From contig OY757912.1 in assembly GCA_963585895.1 (NCBI GenBank), forward strand, positions 77,552,112-77,616,111: a stretch of DNA of 64,000 nucleotides, read 5' to 3'. The DNA is from Sepioteuthis lessoniana (taxonomy: Eukaryota; Mollusca; Cephalopoda; Myopsida; Loliginidae). The notes beneath the pieces are model-generated. The model was not told the origin of the DNA. It made no database searches and saw only the letters and a program-made list of their open reading frames with translations. Each line of letters begins with the position of its first letter. Position 1 is the stretch's first letter. The position numbers were made by a program, and so were the translations under genes. This document shows, in pieces, positions 1 to 11,576 of the stretch.

Positions 1-420
1 TATATCTAATCTATAATTCTGTTAGTGCTAAAAAAAACAGATTGTACAATTTGCAAATTCCACAAACTGATATCTAGGGAAAAAATTCCTTAAAAAAAGA
101 AAAGACGAAAAACACACGTGCTACTTGAAAATAATCAAGCAGCATGTCTGTCTAGTCAAAAGAGCAGTAACAGTAATCATAGGAATGATGAAAAAAAGTG
201 TATGTGTGTTCAACGCAAGACCCTTCAAACAAAGATATTATGATCACAAAATATATACCCATAAAACTAGTTTGTCCAATTATTTATGGGAAGTCAAAAA
301 TAAATTTGGTATAGATTTTATATTAAAATTTGAAATCGTGAAAAGTTGTAATAAATAGAAGTGAGGATAGATACTGTAAACTATGTTTTGAGTAAAAACT
401 AAGCATAGCTACAAGAAAAT
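1..420 (+). mobile_element. Penelope-like element, GIY-YIG domain remnant (Penelope 1a)
   Basis: Translation of 125-358 gives an IIGMM...FKQRYYDHK run followed by SLSNYLWEVKNK and, just downstream, a CKLC motif. This order matches the GIY-YIG endonuclease domain of some Penelope-type retroelements, where the nuclease follows the reverse transcriptase. No RT is visible because the window begins inside the element. The copy is old and broken in several places. A GIY-YIG domain from another retroelement class is possible but less likely. Confidence 0.5.
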
Positions 421-429
421 GTTTAATTT

Positions 430-1136
430 TATAAATAAAACTGAACAACATAACATAGACAATATCCTAAACTATAAAGAATCAATAAACCAATTCTTCA
501 AAAAACAATTTCTTGGTAATTATAAGATAAATGAACATATATTAAAAAAATTATACCAAAAATGTTCTCCCAACCGATCCTACCATAAAAAAGTATGACA
601 CATCATTTACAACAACAAATTTAAAACCTCCAACCTAATTATTTCTAATAACATTTGCCCCTTCTTGTTAGGATGAACGTCGCGTATGTTTAAATGTTCC
701 TTGAAAGACTGTGTCTCCAAAGAAAATAATGCATATGTTGGTCTTAACACAACAACACTTTCTAGACGGCTTATAATGCACCTTAATTCTTCTAGCTCCA
801 TAATCTTACATCTTAAAACCCATTCTATTGCCAAATCCAAATATCAAAAAATTCTAGTTGAAAACACCATTATAATAGCACACGAAATAAATAAGCTACG
901 ACTAGAAATCCTAGAAGCCCTACATATAAAAAAAAAAATCAATAGAATCAATTTTGAAAATAATGACAATGTTTTGAAATGTCTTTTTCTTTTTTTTTTG
1001 AGGGGTGTTTTTTGTAAATATTCCATATTTCTGGATAATATTCTATTTCCGTTGATCGCCTTCTGTTTTTTAAATTCATCAGCGACTCAGTTTTATCCAA
1101 CTCTGCATTTACGGAATTTTGTTATGTTATAAAATT
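430..1136 (+). mobile_element. Penelope-like element, C-terminal linker and GIY-YIG domain (Penelope 1b)
   Basis: The stretch from about 686 contains DCVSKENNAYVGLNTTTLSR, a GIY-YIG core preceded by Cys residues, followed by an LEALHIK segment. The region before it (430-640) resembles the linker between RT and endonuclease. The same protein family appears at 8916-10130. It differs from the fragment just upstream, so two Penelope families abut here. A SINE C (1137-1390) interrupts the 3' region, which resumes near 1391. The copy is decayed, with several breaks. Confidence 0.65.
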
Positions 1137-1390
1137 TAAAGTAAAGTTGTCGACTGTAGTCGAGGGCAACCAGAAGGCTCCCTTTTCATAAGCTACTACA
1201 CCGAGGTGTAGGAGAGGGTGCTACTCCTTGACCTGGATTGTTCCACTTTACCCTTGATACATATGTTATATTGCTGAGTGTTCAGTAAGGAGGCATCAAG
1301 TATCATTTTTAAAGTCTTTGGTATAACGTGACCTGGAATTGAAGCCAGGTTTTCCGGCCCATTAGCAAACACTAGGCCTATGAGCCGGTA
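1137..1390 (-). mobile_element. SINE C, tRNA-headed, inserted in Penelope 1b
   Basis: Read on the minus strand it starts with a tRNA-like head (pol III A- and B-box-like segments) and ends with 'GACTACAGTCGACAACTTTAC', the family 3' end. At least six other copies lie in this window (2581, 8675, 36172, 41163, 47193, 59014). The unit is about 250 bp. It separates the Penelope coding part from its 3' end, so it is younger than that element. Confidence 0.75.
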
Positions 1391-1560
1391 TTTAAAAAAC
1401 CTAAAACCTTTGAAAACCCTTTAAAAACACTCTTTACATATGTAAGCAACCCCTGATGATGACTTATGAAAGGTCCGAAAGCGCTTGGGGCAATATTCGT
1501 AAATTCATCCACCAATTCCAACCTGAAAGCAAAACATTTATCAGAAAACTTTAAAAAGAA
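1391..1560 (+). mobile_element. Penelope 1b 3' region with hammerhead-core-like motif
   Basis: Downstream of SINE C, 1453-1481 reads CTGATGA, then a short GAC/GTC-capped segment, then CGAAAGCGCTTGGGG. The same arrangement follows the Penelope relic at 10030-10068. Position after the coding part and the CTGATGA...GAAA spacing resemble the hammerhead motifs known from Penelope terminal repeats. A convincing stem III is not visible, so this is a degenerate or only hammerhead-like motif. Confidence 0.4.
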
Positions 1561-1600
1561 AAATTATATAGACAAAATGTCTCTTTATTATTTAATCAAA

Positions 1601-1664
<64 letters not shown>
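1601..1664. repeat. compound (AC)n(GC)n(TA)n microsatellite
   Basis: Three dinucleotide arrays follow each other without gaps: AC, then GC/CG, then TA. Alternating purine-pyrimidine throughout makes this Z-DNA prone. A similar compound array (34050-34131) sits beside the second mariner copy. Confidence 0.95.
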
Positions 1665-1667
<3 letters not shown>

Positions 1668-1679
1668 GTGGTGAATTCA

Positions 1680-2568
<889 letters not shown>

Positions 2569-2580
2569 ATATGGATTTTT

Positions 2581-2843
2581 ATGCCGGGCCATTGGAATAA
2601 TGGTTAGAGTGTTCGCCAATGGTCCGGAAAACATAGGTTCAATCCCAGGTTGAGTCATACCAAAGGCTCATAAATGGCACTTGATGCCAGCTTGCTTAGC
2701 ACTCAACACTATAAGGTAAGTATCAAGGGTAAAGTGGAGCAATCCAGGGAATGGAGAAGCGCCCTCCCCGACACCTTGGTGTAGAAGCTATTGAAAAGGG
2801 AGCATTTGGGTCGCCTTCGACTACGGTTGCCAACTTTACTTAT
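2581..2843 (+). mobile_element. SINE C
   Basis: Starts GCCGGGCCATTGGAATAATG, a tRNA-like A box; GGTTCAATCCC follows as B box. The body 'GGTAAGTATCAAGGGTAAAG' and the 3' end 'CTACGGTTGCCAACTTTACT' match the other C copies. About 260 bp, close to full length. Confidence 0.85.
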
Positions 2844-2886
2844 ATATATAGTTTTAACCGTATAAAATGTTACTTAATGAGAAATA

Positions 2887-3131
2887 GGGGGGTGTCCTCG
2901 TGGTGTAATGGTTAAAGCGATGGACTGCGGAATCGTAGTACTCGAGTTCGTACTCCAGTCGCGCTATTACGTTCACTTTCGGCCAAATACCCCTGGGAAA
3001 GGTATGAACTCCCTTATCCTCCCAGCTATGGGTTAAATAGTACCACTACTGTTCTTCTAGGAGAATGGCTTCGGCATTAAATAACCTAAAAAGAGTTGAT
3101 ATGCCATTAAACAAAGAAACCAAACCGAAAC
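2887..3131 (+). mobile_element. SINE A, full length, 14-bp target duplication
   Basis: tRNA-derived head (A-box-like TGGTGTAATGG, B-box-like GAGTTCGTACTCC), central domain with CCTGGGAAAGGTATGAA and AGCTATGGGTTAAATAGTA, and the 3' tail ATTAAATAACC...TTGATATGCCATTAAAC ending in CAAACC. It is flanked by perfect copies of CTTAATGAGAAATA (2873-2886 and 3132-3145). The target lies beside the RTE relic downstream. Confidence 0.95.
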
Positions 3132-3164
3132 CTTAATGAGAAATATCTAAATGAAAATGAAATG

Positions 3165-4490
3165 GGAATCTTAAGACGACATCTTGTGTCCGTACAGAGC
3201 TGTTGTAGATAAGTTCTAGTTAGTCGTCCAATACTTGCATGTCCGTGTGAAGGGGTCCATAGGTGAACGTCGTTTATGAGTTCGTCCTTACGTCTCCCGC
3301 GGTGTCCCGCATGTCTTGTTCGTCTTATTTGGATGGTTTTAGAGGTGGGAGGTAGGTGACTGTACAACTGCTTTTCGGTGGAATTTCTGCTTCCAGGATT
3401 TGTTCAGTATAGCTCGTAGTATTCTTGTGCAGTTCCTGTCAATCTTTTTTTCTCTATACGCTAAGTCAACTTCCATTTGATGCATCAATGTCATAAAATG
3501 GACACTCTCGCTGCTTGGAAGAAAGTGCATTTTATTTTTTCAGATAGGTCTAACTTAAATATGATCGATAACCTATCGAGAGCAGTGCATGCGTTTGCTA
3601 GTCGCATATTGATATCATTCTCAGTAGAGGTGACTCTGCTTTCGAGTTACGTGAACCAGTCCACTAATTTCAAAGACCCACCATTTAGAGTGGAGATGTT
3701 TCCTTTTTTATTCAATACTTCGTTTTGTTTGCATTTACAGAGAGGCCAATGCCACCTGCTGCCTGATTCGGACTGTGCCGCTGGAATTCAGCTTGGGTAG
3801 GTATATTTGCCAGAAGCGCTATGTCATCTGCTTAGTCAGTGTATGTAATAGTTTGTGCGGGCTATCGTTTGCTTCTTGCCTTTTTAAGAGAAAAACCATT
3901 TTCTTTCATTAGATATTTCGACGTTCAAAGTACGTAATCTTGGCAGATTATGAACAAATATGTGACTAATGTATCTCCTCGCAGAACACCAGTAACAATG
4001 TCAAAAAAGTCTGTGTTTCCATCGGGTCAGAGAACTTTTACTTCCTTGTTTTTATAGAGCATCATTATGGCTGCAACAGTTTCTTTGGGAAGACCCTAGG
4101 CTTAAAGTATTTACTCCATCTTCCCTCTGTGTATGGAATCGAATGCCTTGAAGAAATATACAAATAAGAATGTCACCACGAGGTTTATTACAAGAACGGC
4201 TTCTAAAAGTCGATGGATTGTCATAATCTGTAATGTTGTGGGTCGGTTTCTCCGAAAACCATATTTATTCTTCGGAAGAATTTAATAATATTTATAGAAG
4301 CAAATTTCTGCTTTAATGGTAAAACCATAGCTTTATATTATCTTAGAAATATGTATACTTAGCCAGATTAATATTTGGCACGCATTTAGCTAAATTTTAT
4401 TCACCGGCTTAGGTTTTATCTATGTCATCAATATTCACCACTGAAAAATTATGTGCACCGAAAATTTAGGAGACTTTGTTGAAAGTATAT
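3165..4490 (-). mobile_element. RTE-type LINE, reverse transcriptase C-terminal two thirds, decayed
   Basis: Read from 4490 down, pieces of an RTE ORF appear in order: an RT region with a DGNTDFFDIVTGVLRG-like stretch (about 3980-4030), the active-site block as TYTD-stop-ADDIALLAN near 3800-3850 (one codon of YADD replaced), QAAGGIGL (3750), a thumb segment, and the RTE C-terminal block RTRHAGHRGRRKDELINDV (3240-3330). Several stops and frame changes separate them. The 3' end lies near 3165, next to the SINE A target. Confidence 0.8.
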
Positions 4491-4550
4491 AGATATAAAT
4501 AGATAATTTGGGGTTCCATCACTATCTTACAGATCTATTGATATACCCTC

Positions 4551-4610
<60 letters not shown>

Positions 4611-5240
4611 TTCAGTACCTAACAAACAGCTTCAAAGAGTTTCTATGACTTCTCTTACATTCTGTCTGATCTATTTCCCGCCAAAACAGTCGAAAGCACT
4701 TATAGATGCATTTCTCAAAATGTTCTCTGACTCTAAAAGAACAGTGAAAGATATCGAATAGAAATAAACCGATAAATAAAAACCTACAACGAATGAACAG
4801 GAAACCACTAGCATTTCATCTGAAAAAGGCCAACGTAATAACTAACATACCAAAACAAAAATGACGTGTCCATAGCTTTTATCTTCAGACCTCCCACTAC
4901 GACCTTTTCCGTCTGTCTTTGAACTCAAATACAAATAAGGGTTGGCTTCATTGATTTTCGTGTACTTATGCATCGTTCCCTTAGCTGACGGGTTAGCACA
5001 TGAGTTTAGGACTATAAATATTGACGATTCTATTACCTTACGTCTTTCGCCCAAGATTTGTTGCTAGTCTTTCATATGCATACAGTTTCAGTGGCCTTAT
5101 CATCTCTCTAACAAAATCCAACACCCCCGGTCAGCAGAGTTTAATATTCTCTGACAGTGTCCAATGCGTACATGTAAGACCGTCTCAAAAAATTGAGATA
5201 TCCTGGGTATGACACAATTTTACGACTATTAATATTATTG
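4491..5240. other. unassigned sequence with a (TA)27 array
   Basis: A pure TA array occupies 4553-4606. The rest has no recognisable coding or repeat homology that I can see. Short reading frames at 4842-5054 and 5021-5212 overlap on opposite strands and resemble nothing known. Confidence 0.5.
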
Positions 5241-5247
5241 TTGTAAA

Positions 5248-5440
5248 GGAGGACAAGTCAACGTACGGCATGCAAAAGCGAGGACTGCTATTAACAGGTT
5301 GTCGATCATATGGAAATTTGATCTCGCAGATAAAGTAAAACAGGATATCTTCCAAACTGTGGCTGAGTTGGTACTACTGTACAGATGCACCACATGGAGG
5401 CCAACGAAACGCTTAGAGAGACAAAAGCTAGATGGGAAGG
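5248..5440 (+). mobile_element. RTE LINE fragment (thumb region)
   Basis: Reads VNVRHAKARTAINRLSIIW, then TTWRPTKRLERQKLDGK, the RTE segment just before the C-terminal block. Nearly the same DNA recurs at 6145-6320 about 900 bp away, indicating a local duplication or two closely related insertions. Confidence 0.75.
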
Positions 5441-5680
5441 TCCTTTTTGAGTTTTTCCCACCGTCGTTAACTGATGGTTTCTTACTGGAGTTTGAATGAC
5501 AGCAAGTCTCCTCAAGTCTCTAGGACTCTAATCAGTATTCTGGCTAATATCAATAATGCTTTAGTTTTGATATTCTTCACTCGTCCTCCTATTTCCAAAT
5601 CCTCCAATATGTGTACCAATCCTTTGGTGATTGTACCAAGAGCGCTAATTAAAATTGGTATAACCGTCACTTTTATGGTT
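5441..5680 (-). mobile_element. LINE-X C-terminal fragment
   Basis: On the minus strand it encodes the end of a non-LTR retrotransposon protein: VTVIPILISALGTITKGL-like, then a segment ending in DLLAVIQTPV. LINE-X is a second LINE family in this window (also 5946, 6680, 38395, 63595). The upstream RRPDQV...IVDFAIP pattern in other copies hints at a restriction-like endonuclease clade, but that is inference. Confidence 0.65.
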
Positions 5681-5945
5681 TTCAAATAATGACGTCAATG
5701 TTCTTCAATCAAAGAAGCATCACGAGATGAATTAGATCAGTTATTCTTGATATTTTTAAACTAATTTTCTTTAAAAACAATTTAATTTGGTCTTTTCAAT
5801 TATTGGTTCCCAGATTGTGTTCATTTCTATACTTGGTCTACGTTTCTATTTTGACGTTTCCACTTCATCTAATGACGCTTCTCGATAAATTTCTTTTTTT
5901 TCCCGGATTTATAGACGTAAAGAAACAATCACGTCATTATTTGAA
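5681..5945. mobile_element. 265-bp inverted-repeat (MITE-like) element
   Basis: Perfect 15-bp terminal inverted repeats TTCAAATAATGACGT lie at 5681-5695 and 5931-5945. Both flanks are LINE-X sequence. No coding capacity. Superfamily unknown; no clear target duplication is visible. Confidence 0.6.
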
Positions 5946-6114
5946 TAACATGTTTATATTTCTAGAACGCCTTGTTTGATTAACGTCACTTTCATGTTGT
6001 ACAGTTTTTTCAATTCTCTAGCAAGGTCCAGGTACTTATCATTCTTTTCGCTTTCTTTCATTTTTTTTCTGTGGTCAACAGGCACAAAAAGTCTACAATT
6101 GAAATTTGTTGACC
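5946..6114 (-). mobile_element. LINE-X C-terminal fragment
   Basis: Minus strand reads KESEKNDKYLDLARELKKLY then NMKVTLI, the highly characteristic block preceding the C-terminus of LINE-X. It partly overlaps in content with the fragment at 5441-5680, so these may be pieces of two copies. Confidence 0.75.
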
Positions 6115-6665
6115 TCGGCTGCAATATCTCATCTACTGAAAGCAATGTCAACGTACGGCATGCAAAAGCGAGGACTGCTATTAATAGGTTGTAGATCATA
6201 TGGAAATTTGATCCCTCTGATAAAGTAAAACGGGATATCTTCCAAACTGTGGCTGTGTTGGTACTACTGTACAGATGTACCACATGGAGGCGAACGAAAC
6301 GCTAGGAGAGAAAAAAGCTTGATGGGAATTACTCAAGTATGATACGTGCTCTTTGGGACAAATCCTAGAAGCAGCGCCCCACGAAACAGCTGCTATGCGG
6401 TCATCTACCTCCCATCTTACAAACCATCTAAGACGAACATGACCCGCAGGAAAATGTTGCAGAAGTAAAGACGAACTCATAAATGACGTTCTCTAATGGA
6501 CTCTCATGCATGGATCCGACATAGTTTGTAGGCAAGCAATGACTTAAATATCAGCTCTATGCAGGCTTGGATGTAGCCTTGTGAATCTACCGGGAGCGAA
6601 GGACGACAGGGACGGATGTCGAAAGTGAGAGTCAACGGACTCTGTGCAAACAGATTGACTTGATT
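6115..6665 (+). mobile_element. RTE LINE 3' fragment
   Basis: SSTESNVNVRHAKARTAINRL (6135-6194) leads into TTWRRTKR, KLDGNYSSMIRALWDKS and the C-terminal block, ending near 6665 before a LINE-X copy. Frame changes and stops are frequent. First 180 bp nearly match 5248-5440. Confidence 0.75.
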
Positions 6666-6679
6666 ATTATTGGTGTTGT

Positions 6680-7085
6680 TATGTTACCCTTTCCGACTTT
6701 TTCTCGCCACTGTTAGCAGATGGTCTTTCACTGGAGTCTGAGTGACACCAATTCTCTTCTCCACAGCTCTTCCCAATATTCTGGCTGATCTCATCAACAC
6801 TGTAATTTGTCATCTGATCTTTCAGCCCTTTTACCAATTCCTTGTGGATGGTTCCAAACACAAAAATAACTGGTATCACCGTCACTTTCATTTTCCATAA
6901 CTGTTTGAGTTCTCGGCAAAGTACTTGTACCTTTTTTTCGTTTTCTTTGATTTTCACTCTGCAGTCTGCGGAAAGGTAAAGTTCACAATTTGGCAGGTGC
7001 TCTATTTTCTCTTTTCTTTTCTGTTAACCATCACTTGGTCTGGTCTTCTGGCCGGGATTTGGTGACCTGTTTGTATCTCGAAATT
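6680..7085 (-). mobile_element. LINE-X C-terminal domain, best preserved copy
   Basis: A 92-codon frame (6957-6679) reads KENEKKVQVLCRELKQLW, KMKVTVIPVIFVFGTIHKEL and so on to the C-terminus. Upstream on the same strand (to about 7085) a GHQIPARRPDQVMVNRKEK-like stretch is still legible. The RRPD...(I/V)DF pattern is typical of this protein's end in animals; whether it is the restriction-like endonuclease core cannot be shown here. Confidence 0.7.
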
Positions 7086-7235
7086 CCAGAGAATTGTGAT
7101 CATCTCATTCTTCATACTTCGGAAAAGTATGAACCCACTGAACACTCCAGCTACAGGTTGAATAACACGATTACTGTTCTACAACAAAGATGGCTTTGGC
7201 AATAAAATAATCCGCAAAAGTTGACATGCCAATTT
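7086..7235 (+). mobile_element. SINE A 3' half, degenerate
   Basis: Contains GAAAAGTATGAACCCACTGA, an AGCTACAGGTTGAATAACAC block and a diverged tail AATAAAATAATCC...GTTGACATGCC, all SINE A body and tail features. Head missing. Confidence 0.6.
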
Positions 7236-8280
7236 GCTAAGAGACCAAAACGTGAACTGTTCATCTATACTACAATGCCAACATCTATGCGCTTGTATAT
7301 GTGTCTCATGCGTCGCTGTATCTCAAAGAAGGTTGGCAGAGACGATGAGACAAAGAAAAATGGAAGAGATTACGCAGAGTTCCAATCAAGAAAGGGAAAA
7401 TCAGACACCTGATCACAGAAAAATAACCCAGTTTATTGCCGATTTTACAACTTCTCTCCAGCCCGATTTAAAAAAAAAAACAATGAAACGGAATAAGCGA
7501 AGAAATATTTTCAAGGGAAAATCTATTCTTTGCAACTCATAGCAAAGGAGCAATGGTTTCAACTTAGGACGTTACTTGTTGCTCTTCCAGTAATCAACTA
7601 ACTCATACTTTTCAAAAATCCCCAACTCTCACGTTAGGTGCGAGAGTACTTGTTGGTCACACAGGTGAATTCTGGGGTCACATATGTGAGTTCCGAGGTC
7701 ACTAGTGGAGGAAGGCGGCCTATATATTATATATGCATGAGTTTGTCTCCAGATTACATCCAAACAAAAAGTTCTAGGAACCTGATTGTTTTGCACAGAT
7801 ATTGACTTGATATCGGGATGTAATATAATTTTGTGTGAGGTCGACCTCTAAGGTTATTTCAAGTCACTGGATTTCGTCAGACGGCAATGTACGCCATCTC
7901 TAGCCAAACGAAATGTGATAGAGACACTGATATGAAGTGCAAAAATGTTTTTTTAACCTTGTAACTGATGGAAATTATGAAGAGAGACCTAGCATTTGAG
8001 ATCACTGAGGTCACTAGAGATCATTGACTGCTAAAATGTTATTTTCGCCAAAACATTGTAAGATAGACAACATAGAAATGATCGGGTGGCTCAACACTGA
8101 CCTATAGATCGGAGGTCAATTATAGTGATTGAGCAAAAAAGTGATTCCATCTCTTTGTACGTGGTTGATCTAAAAGTTCTAAGCCCCACTCAGTAGAGCG
8201 AACCATTGCTGAACATTTTTGTCACGGTAACACACTATCTTTTCAAGGGAAACTAAAAGTCTGAATTTATCTTTCGAGAT
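7236..8280. other. unassigned sequence
   Basis: No repeat family or protein recognised. A 102-codon frame at 7234-7542 is lysine/arginine/glutamine rich, begins in a SINE tail and has no visible domain; I do not regard it as a gene. Confidence 0.4.
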
Positions 8281-8425
8281 TTATAGGAAGTGGTGGTGTA
8301 TTGCCACAACCAAACTTTTCTTCTGTGAGTCTTCTTCTGAGTTTGGCTTAGAACTTTTTGAACAACACCAGTAGAAAGAAATGAAATGATCTTTTACTCT
8401 ATTACTATATTTGACTACCAAAGCA

Positions 8426-8426
8426 T

Positions 8427-8473
<47 letters not shown>

Positions 8474-8549
8474 CAACACATAAATGACACTATTTTTACT
8501 TTGCACAGAAATTAAGACAGAAATCTGAATTAGTTTTTTATAGTTTTAT

Positions 8550-8600
<51 letters not shown>
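8426..8600. repeat. (AC)n(TA)n and (GA)n microsatellites
   Basis: AC then TA array at 8426-8473, and a (GA)24 array at 8552-8600. Confidence 0.95.
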
Positions 8601-8602
<2 letters not shown>

Positions 8603-8674
8603 ATGCGTTTATTTAAGATGGAAGTTGACTCATCCAAAATATATGTCCTCTATGTAGGTGATGGTTTATTGAAA

Positions 8675-8916
8675 ACTGGTTCATTGGCCTAGCGGATAGA
8701 GTGTTTGCCAATGAGCCGGGAGACAGGGGTTTACAAAAGACTCAGAAATGGTACTTGATACTTCCGTGCTTAGAACTCCACCTTATAAGGTACGTATCAA
8801 GGGTAAAGTGGAGTAATCCAGGGAAAGTAGTAGCGTCCTCCCCTACACCTCAGTATAGTAGCTAATGAAAAGGAAGCCTTCGGGTCACCCTTGACTTTAG
8901 TCGCCAACTTTATGTT
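8675..8916 (+). mobile_element. SINE C, abutting Penelope 2
   Basis: GTTCATTGGCCTAGCGGATA is a tRNA-like head; the body GGTACGTATCAAGGGTAAAG and end TTTAGTCGCCAACTTTA match the family. The B-box zone is partly lost. Its 3' end touches the truncated start of the Penelope relic directly. Confidence 0.8.
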
Positions 8917-10130
8917 GATGATATCTTTATTGCCACAGACTCCTTCAAGGATATTGACAAACTAAAACAAACTCTTGAAAAGAACTCCGAACTAAAGTTT
9001 ACTACTGAACTCAACATTAATAAAATAAATCCTCTTCCTAAACGTTCTGACTGATTCTAGCAACAATGAGAAATTCATTACATCTCTATACAAAAAAATC
9101 AACTAGTCAGATCTCTACTTTACTTAACTATCATAGTGAATGCCTCCTAAAATATAGAATAGCTCCAATAAAAACCTTATCCAAAGAGCCTACACTTCTC
9201 CTCCTCTCAGAAAATAATTTACAAATAACTAACATAAAACAAACCTTAGTAATTAATAACTTCTCTACTAAACTAATCGATCAAAAAAGAAAACTATATC
9301 TCCATAACATCCATGAAGATATTAGTAATAACAATAATAATGATAACACTGACAGAATTTACTCATATCACAAGAATCAAGTGCATAAAAACTACAAATT
9401 AGACAAGCAAGAAATAACCAGCATTATACACAGACATATTAAACACTTCTAACATCAAAAGCAAATAAAACTCAATATCTATTACACTAAATTTAAAACG
9501 TCAAACCATATAGTTAAGAATCAAACTAAACTCTCCCCAAAAACTTTGCTAAATCAAACTAATATAGTGTATAAATTTACACGTCTAGTTCAAGAGTGTA
9601 TCTCGGAAAATAACATTACAGCTAATACCCACATTGGTCATACAACAACCACACCCTCTCGTTGCCTTACGTATCTCTCTGACATAAGTGCCATAAAACA
9701 GTATCTAATAACAAACCATAACAAAGATACTGACAAACTCATATCCAAGGATATGAAAATGATCCTAATTAACAATACAAAAGTTTATATACAAAAATAA
9801 CAATAAAAACAGTTTAGAAATCCTCGAACCAATAAACATAAAACTAAAAAATCTACTATAAATAAAATAGCATTCAACACGGGTACTAACATATTAAACC
9901 TATTCAATAACTCACTCAACCACCCTAACAAACAGAATGATCCAACCGCATCAATAAAAAAAAAAAAAAGAACAAACGATCCAAATAAATATAAATAAAA
10001 CTCACAACAACAAACAACATAATACAACCTCTGAGAATGACCAGCAAAATGATCGAAAGTGCTTGGGTTAGTATGGGGCACTTTCTTTACCATCTTGACC
10101 CAGACGAAAAATAACAAGAAGACTCTAACG
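8916..10130 (+). mobile_element. Penelope-like element: RT end plus GIY-YIG endonuclease (Penelope 2)
   Basis: Starts inside the RT at the active-site block FYVDDIFIATDSF (about 8917-8955), followed by LKFTTELNINKI and a CLNYHSE-like stretch typical of Penelope RTs. From 9546 the endonuclease follows: IVYKFTRLVQECISENN, then an NTHIGHTTTTPSR GIY-YIG core, then SAIKQYLI. Related to Penelope 1b. The 5' part is absent. The element is a fossil with several breaks. A hammerhead-core-like motif lies after the coding part (10030-10068). Confidence 0.8.
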
Positions 10131-10254
10131 TCTTCACTCGAAGATTTTTAAAAGAAAATAATCCATGATCTTTAACGGAACATACTTAGATAAAGACTTG
10201 CTGCCTGAATTGGTAATACACATAAATATACATGGAATTGCATAATGGGAAAGA

Positions 10255-10522
10255 ATCCAACAGTATGGAGAAAAATTGAAAAGCAAAGTAATCTAAACTG
10301 ATGAACTTATTGTGAAAGAAAGTAACGTTTCGGTTTTAATAAACCATCATCAAGACTTTGAAAATAATGATACCGGGTGTTGCTAGATCAACGATGGATG
10401 TTTAAAAAAATGCAAAAAACAAGGATGGAAATTATATATACAGAAAAAGGGAAAACATACGACCATTCAATCAATAAATAAGCGTTCATATTTCATAAAT
10501 AACGCGTGATTGTGTAAGGCAA

Positions 10523-10525
<3 letters not shown>
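10255..10525 (-). mobile_element. dispersed repeat with hammerhead-core-like motif
   Basis: Minus-strand 10358-10324 reads TTGATGATGGTTTATTAAAACCGAAACG in two parts: TTGATGA, then a GGTTT/AAACC hairpin, then GAAACG. The flanks align with a repeat at 50855-51095 and in part with 56255-56420. Lying just after Penelope 2, it may be part of that family's terminal repeat. Confidence 0.5.
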
Positions 10526-10526
<1 letters not shown>

Positions 10527-10578
<52 letters not shown>

Positions 10579-10871
10579 GCTGTAATGTTTACCGATGCAG
10601 GAAATACAGTGACCTGAGTCCCAATCTTCGATGAGTCTGTTTGCACAAATACCACCAATGAATTCAATTATTCATCCTCTACTGGGTAAACAGTAGGGTA
10701 GACTTATCTCTTTAATTTTTCTAAGGCAACTGGTCTAAAAGAAGGAAAAGTATGAATTTAAATCTGTAAAATTCTATTTTGGAAATTAACCTTTGGTCGA
10801 ATCATGCCCTTGTGGTTGAGTTAGGTACACTCACACATATACACATGCATATATATATATATATATATATA
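10527..10871. repeat. (TA)n arrays and a SINE D scrap
   Basis: TA arrays at 10527-10575 and 10849-10871. Between them 10678-10772 resembles the SINE D body (GGTAAACAGTAGGGTAGACT, AAGGCAACTGGTCTAAAAG). Confidence 0.7.
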
Positions 10872-11098
10872 ACTAAATAGAACAGAATCTGCGGGTCTTC
10901 TTATCCTGCATCCATTCAAGACTTTATATGACGTTTGACTTTTAGATGGATAAAGTTCAGAAAGTTGCTCCTACGTTAAAGTAAACGTCGATAGTCAAAC
11001 GATTCTTACAGAGGCTTGAAAGGATCAACGATAGAGTTGACAAACACTTCAGAAAATAAGACAGAAACCTGAATTAGTTTTTCTTGCTATATAAGAAG

Positions 11099-11576
11099 TG
11101 GTAGTCTATATGGACAGCTATCGATTGTCTATCGGTCATATGGAAGTCAGACCTGACCGATAAAATACAACGCAGTTTTTTCCAAACAGCGGTCGTATCA
11201 ATACTGCTATATGGATGTACTACATGGACGCTAACTAAACGTATGGAGAAAAAACTTGACGGCAATCACACAAGAATGCTGCGAGCAATATTAAACAAGT
11301 CCTGGAGGCAACACCCCACAAAGCAGCAGCTGTACGGCCACCAACCACCCATCACGAAAACTATCCAAGTTACACGAACCAGAAGTAAAGACGAACTCAT
11401 TAGTGACGTACTCCTGTGGACTCCTTCACATGGACGAGCAAAGGCAGGACGACCAGCTAGAACCTACATGCAACAGCTCTGTGCTGATACCAGGAGCGAT
11501 GAACGTCATAGAATGATGAACGGAGAGGGTCAAGGCGATCTACGCTAGCGGCGTGACATGATGATTATGATGATGA
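11099..11576 (+). mobile_element. RTE LINE 3' end, 5'-truncated, relatively young
   Basis: An open frame of about 145 codons (11111-11548) reads WTAIDCLSVIWKSDLTDKIQ, then ILLYGCTTWTLTKRMEKKLD, KSWRQHPTKQQLYGHQPPI and GRPARTYMQQLCADT. The only clear lesions are a short deletion in the RTRHAGHCWRS block and a shift near the C-terminus. It ends in an ATGATG-type tail (11549-11575), the usual RTE 3' end. Confidence 0.85.

Noticed and set aside
7234-7542. 102-codon frame as a possible small gene
   Set aside because: Starts inside a SINE A tail, has no domain, no splice context and biased composition.
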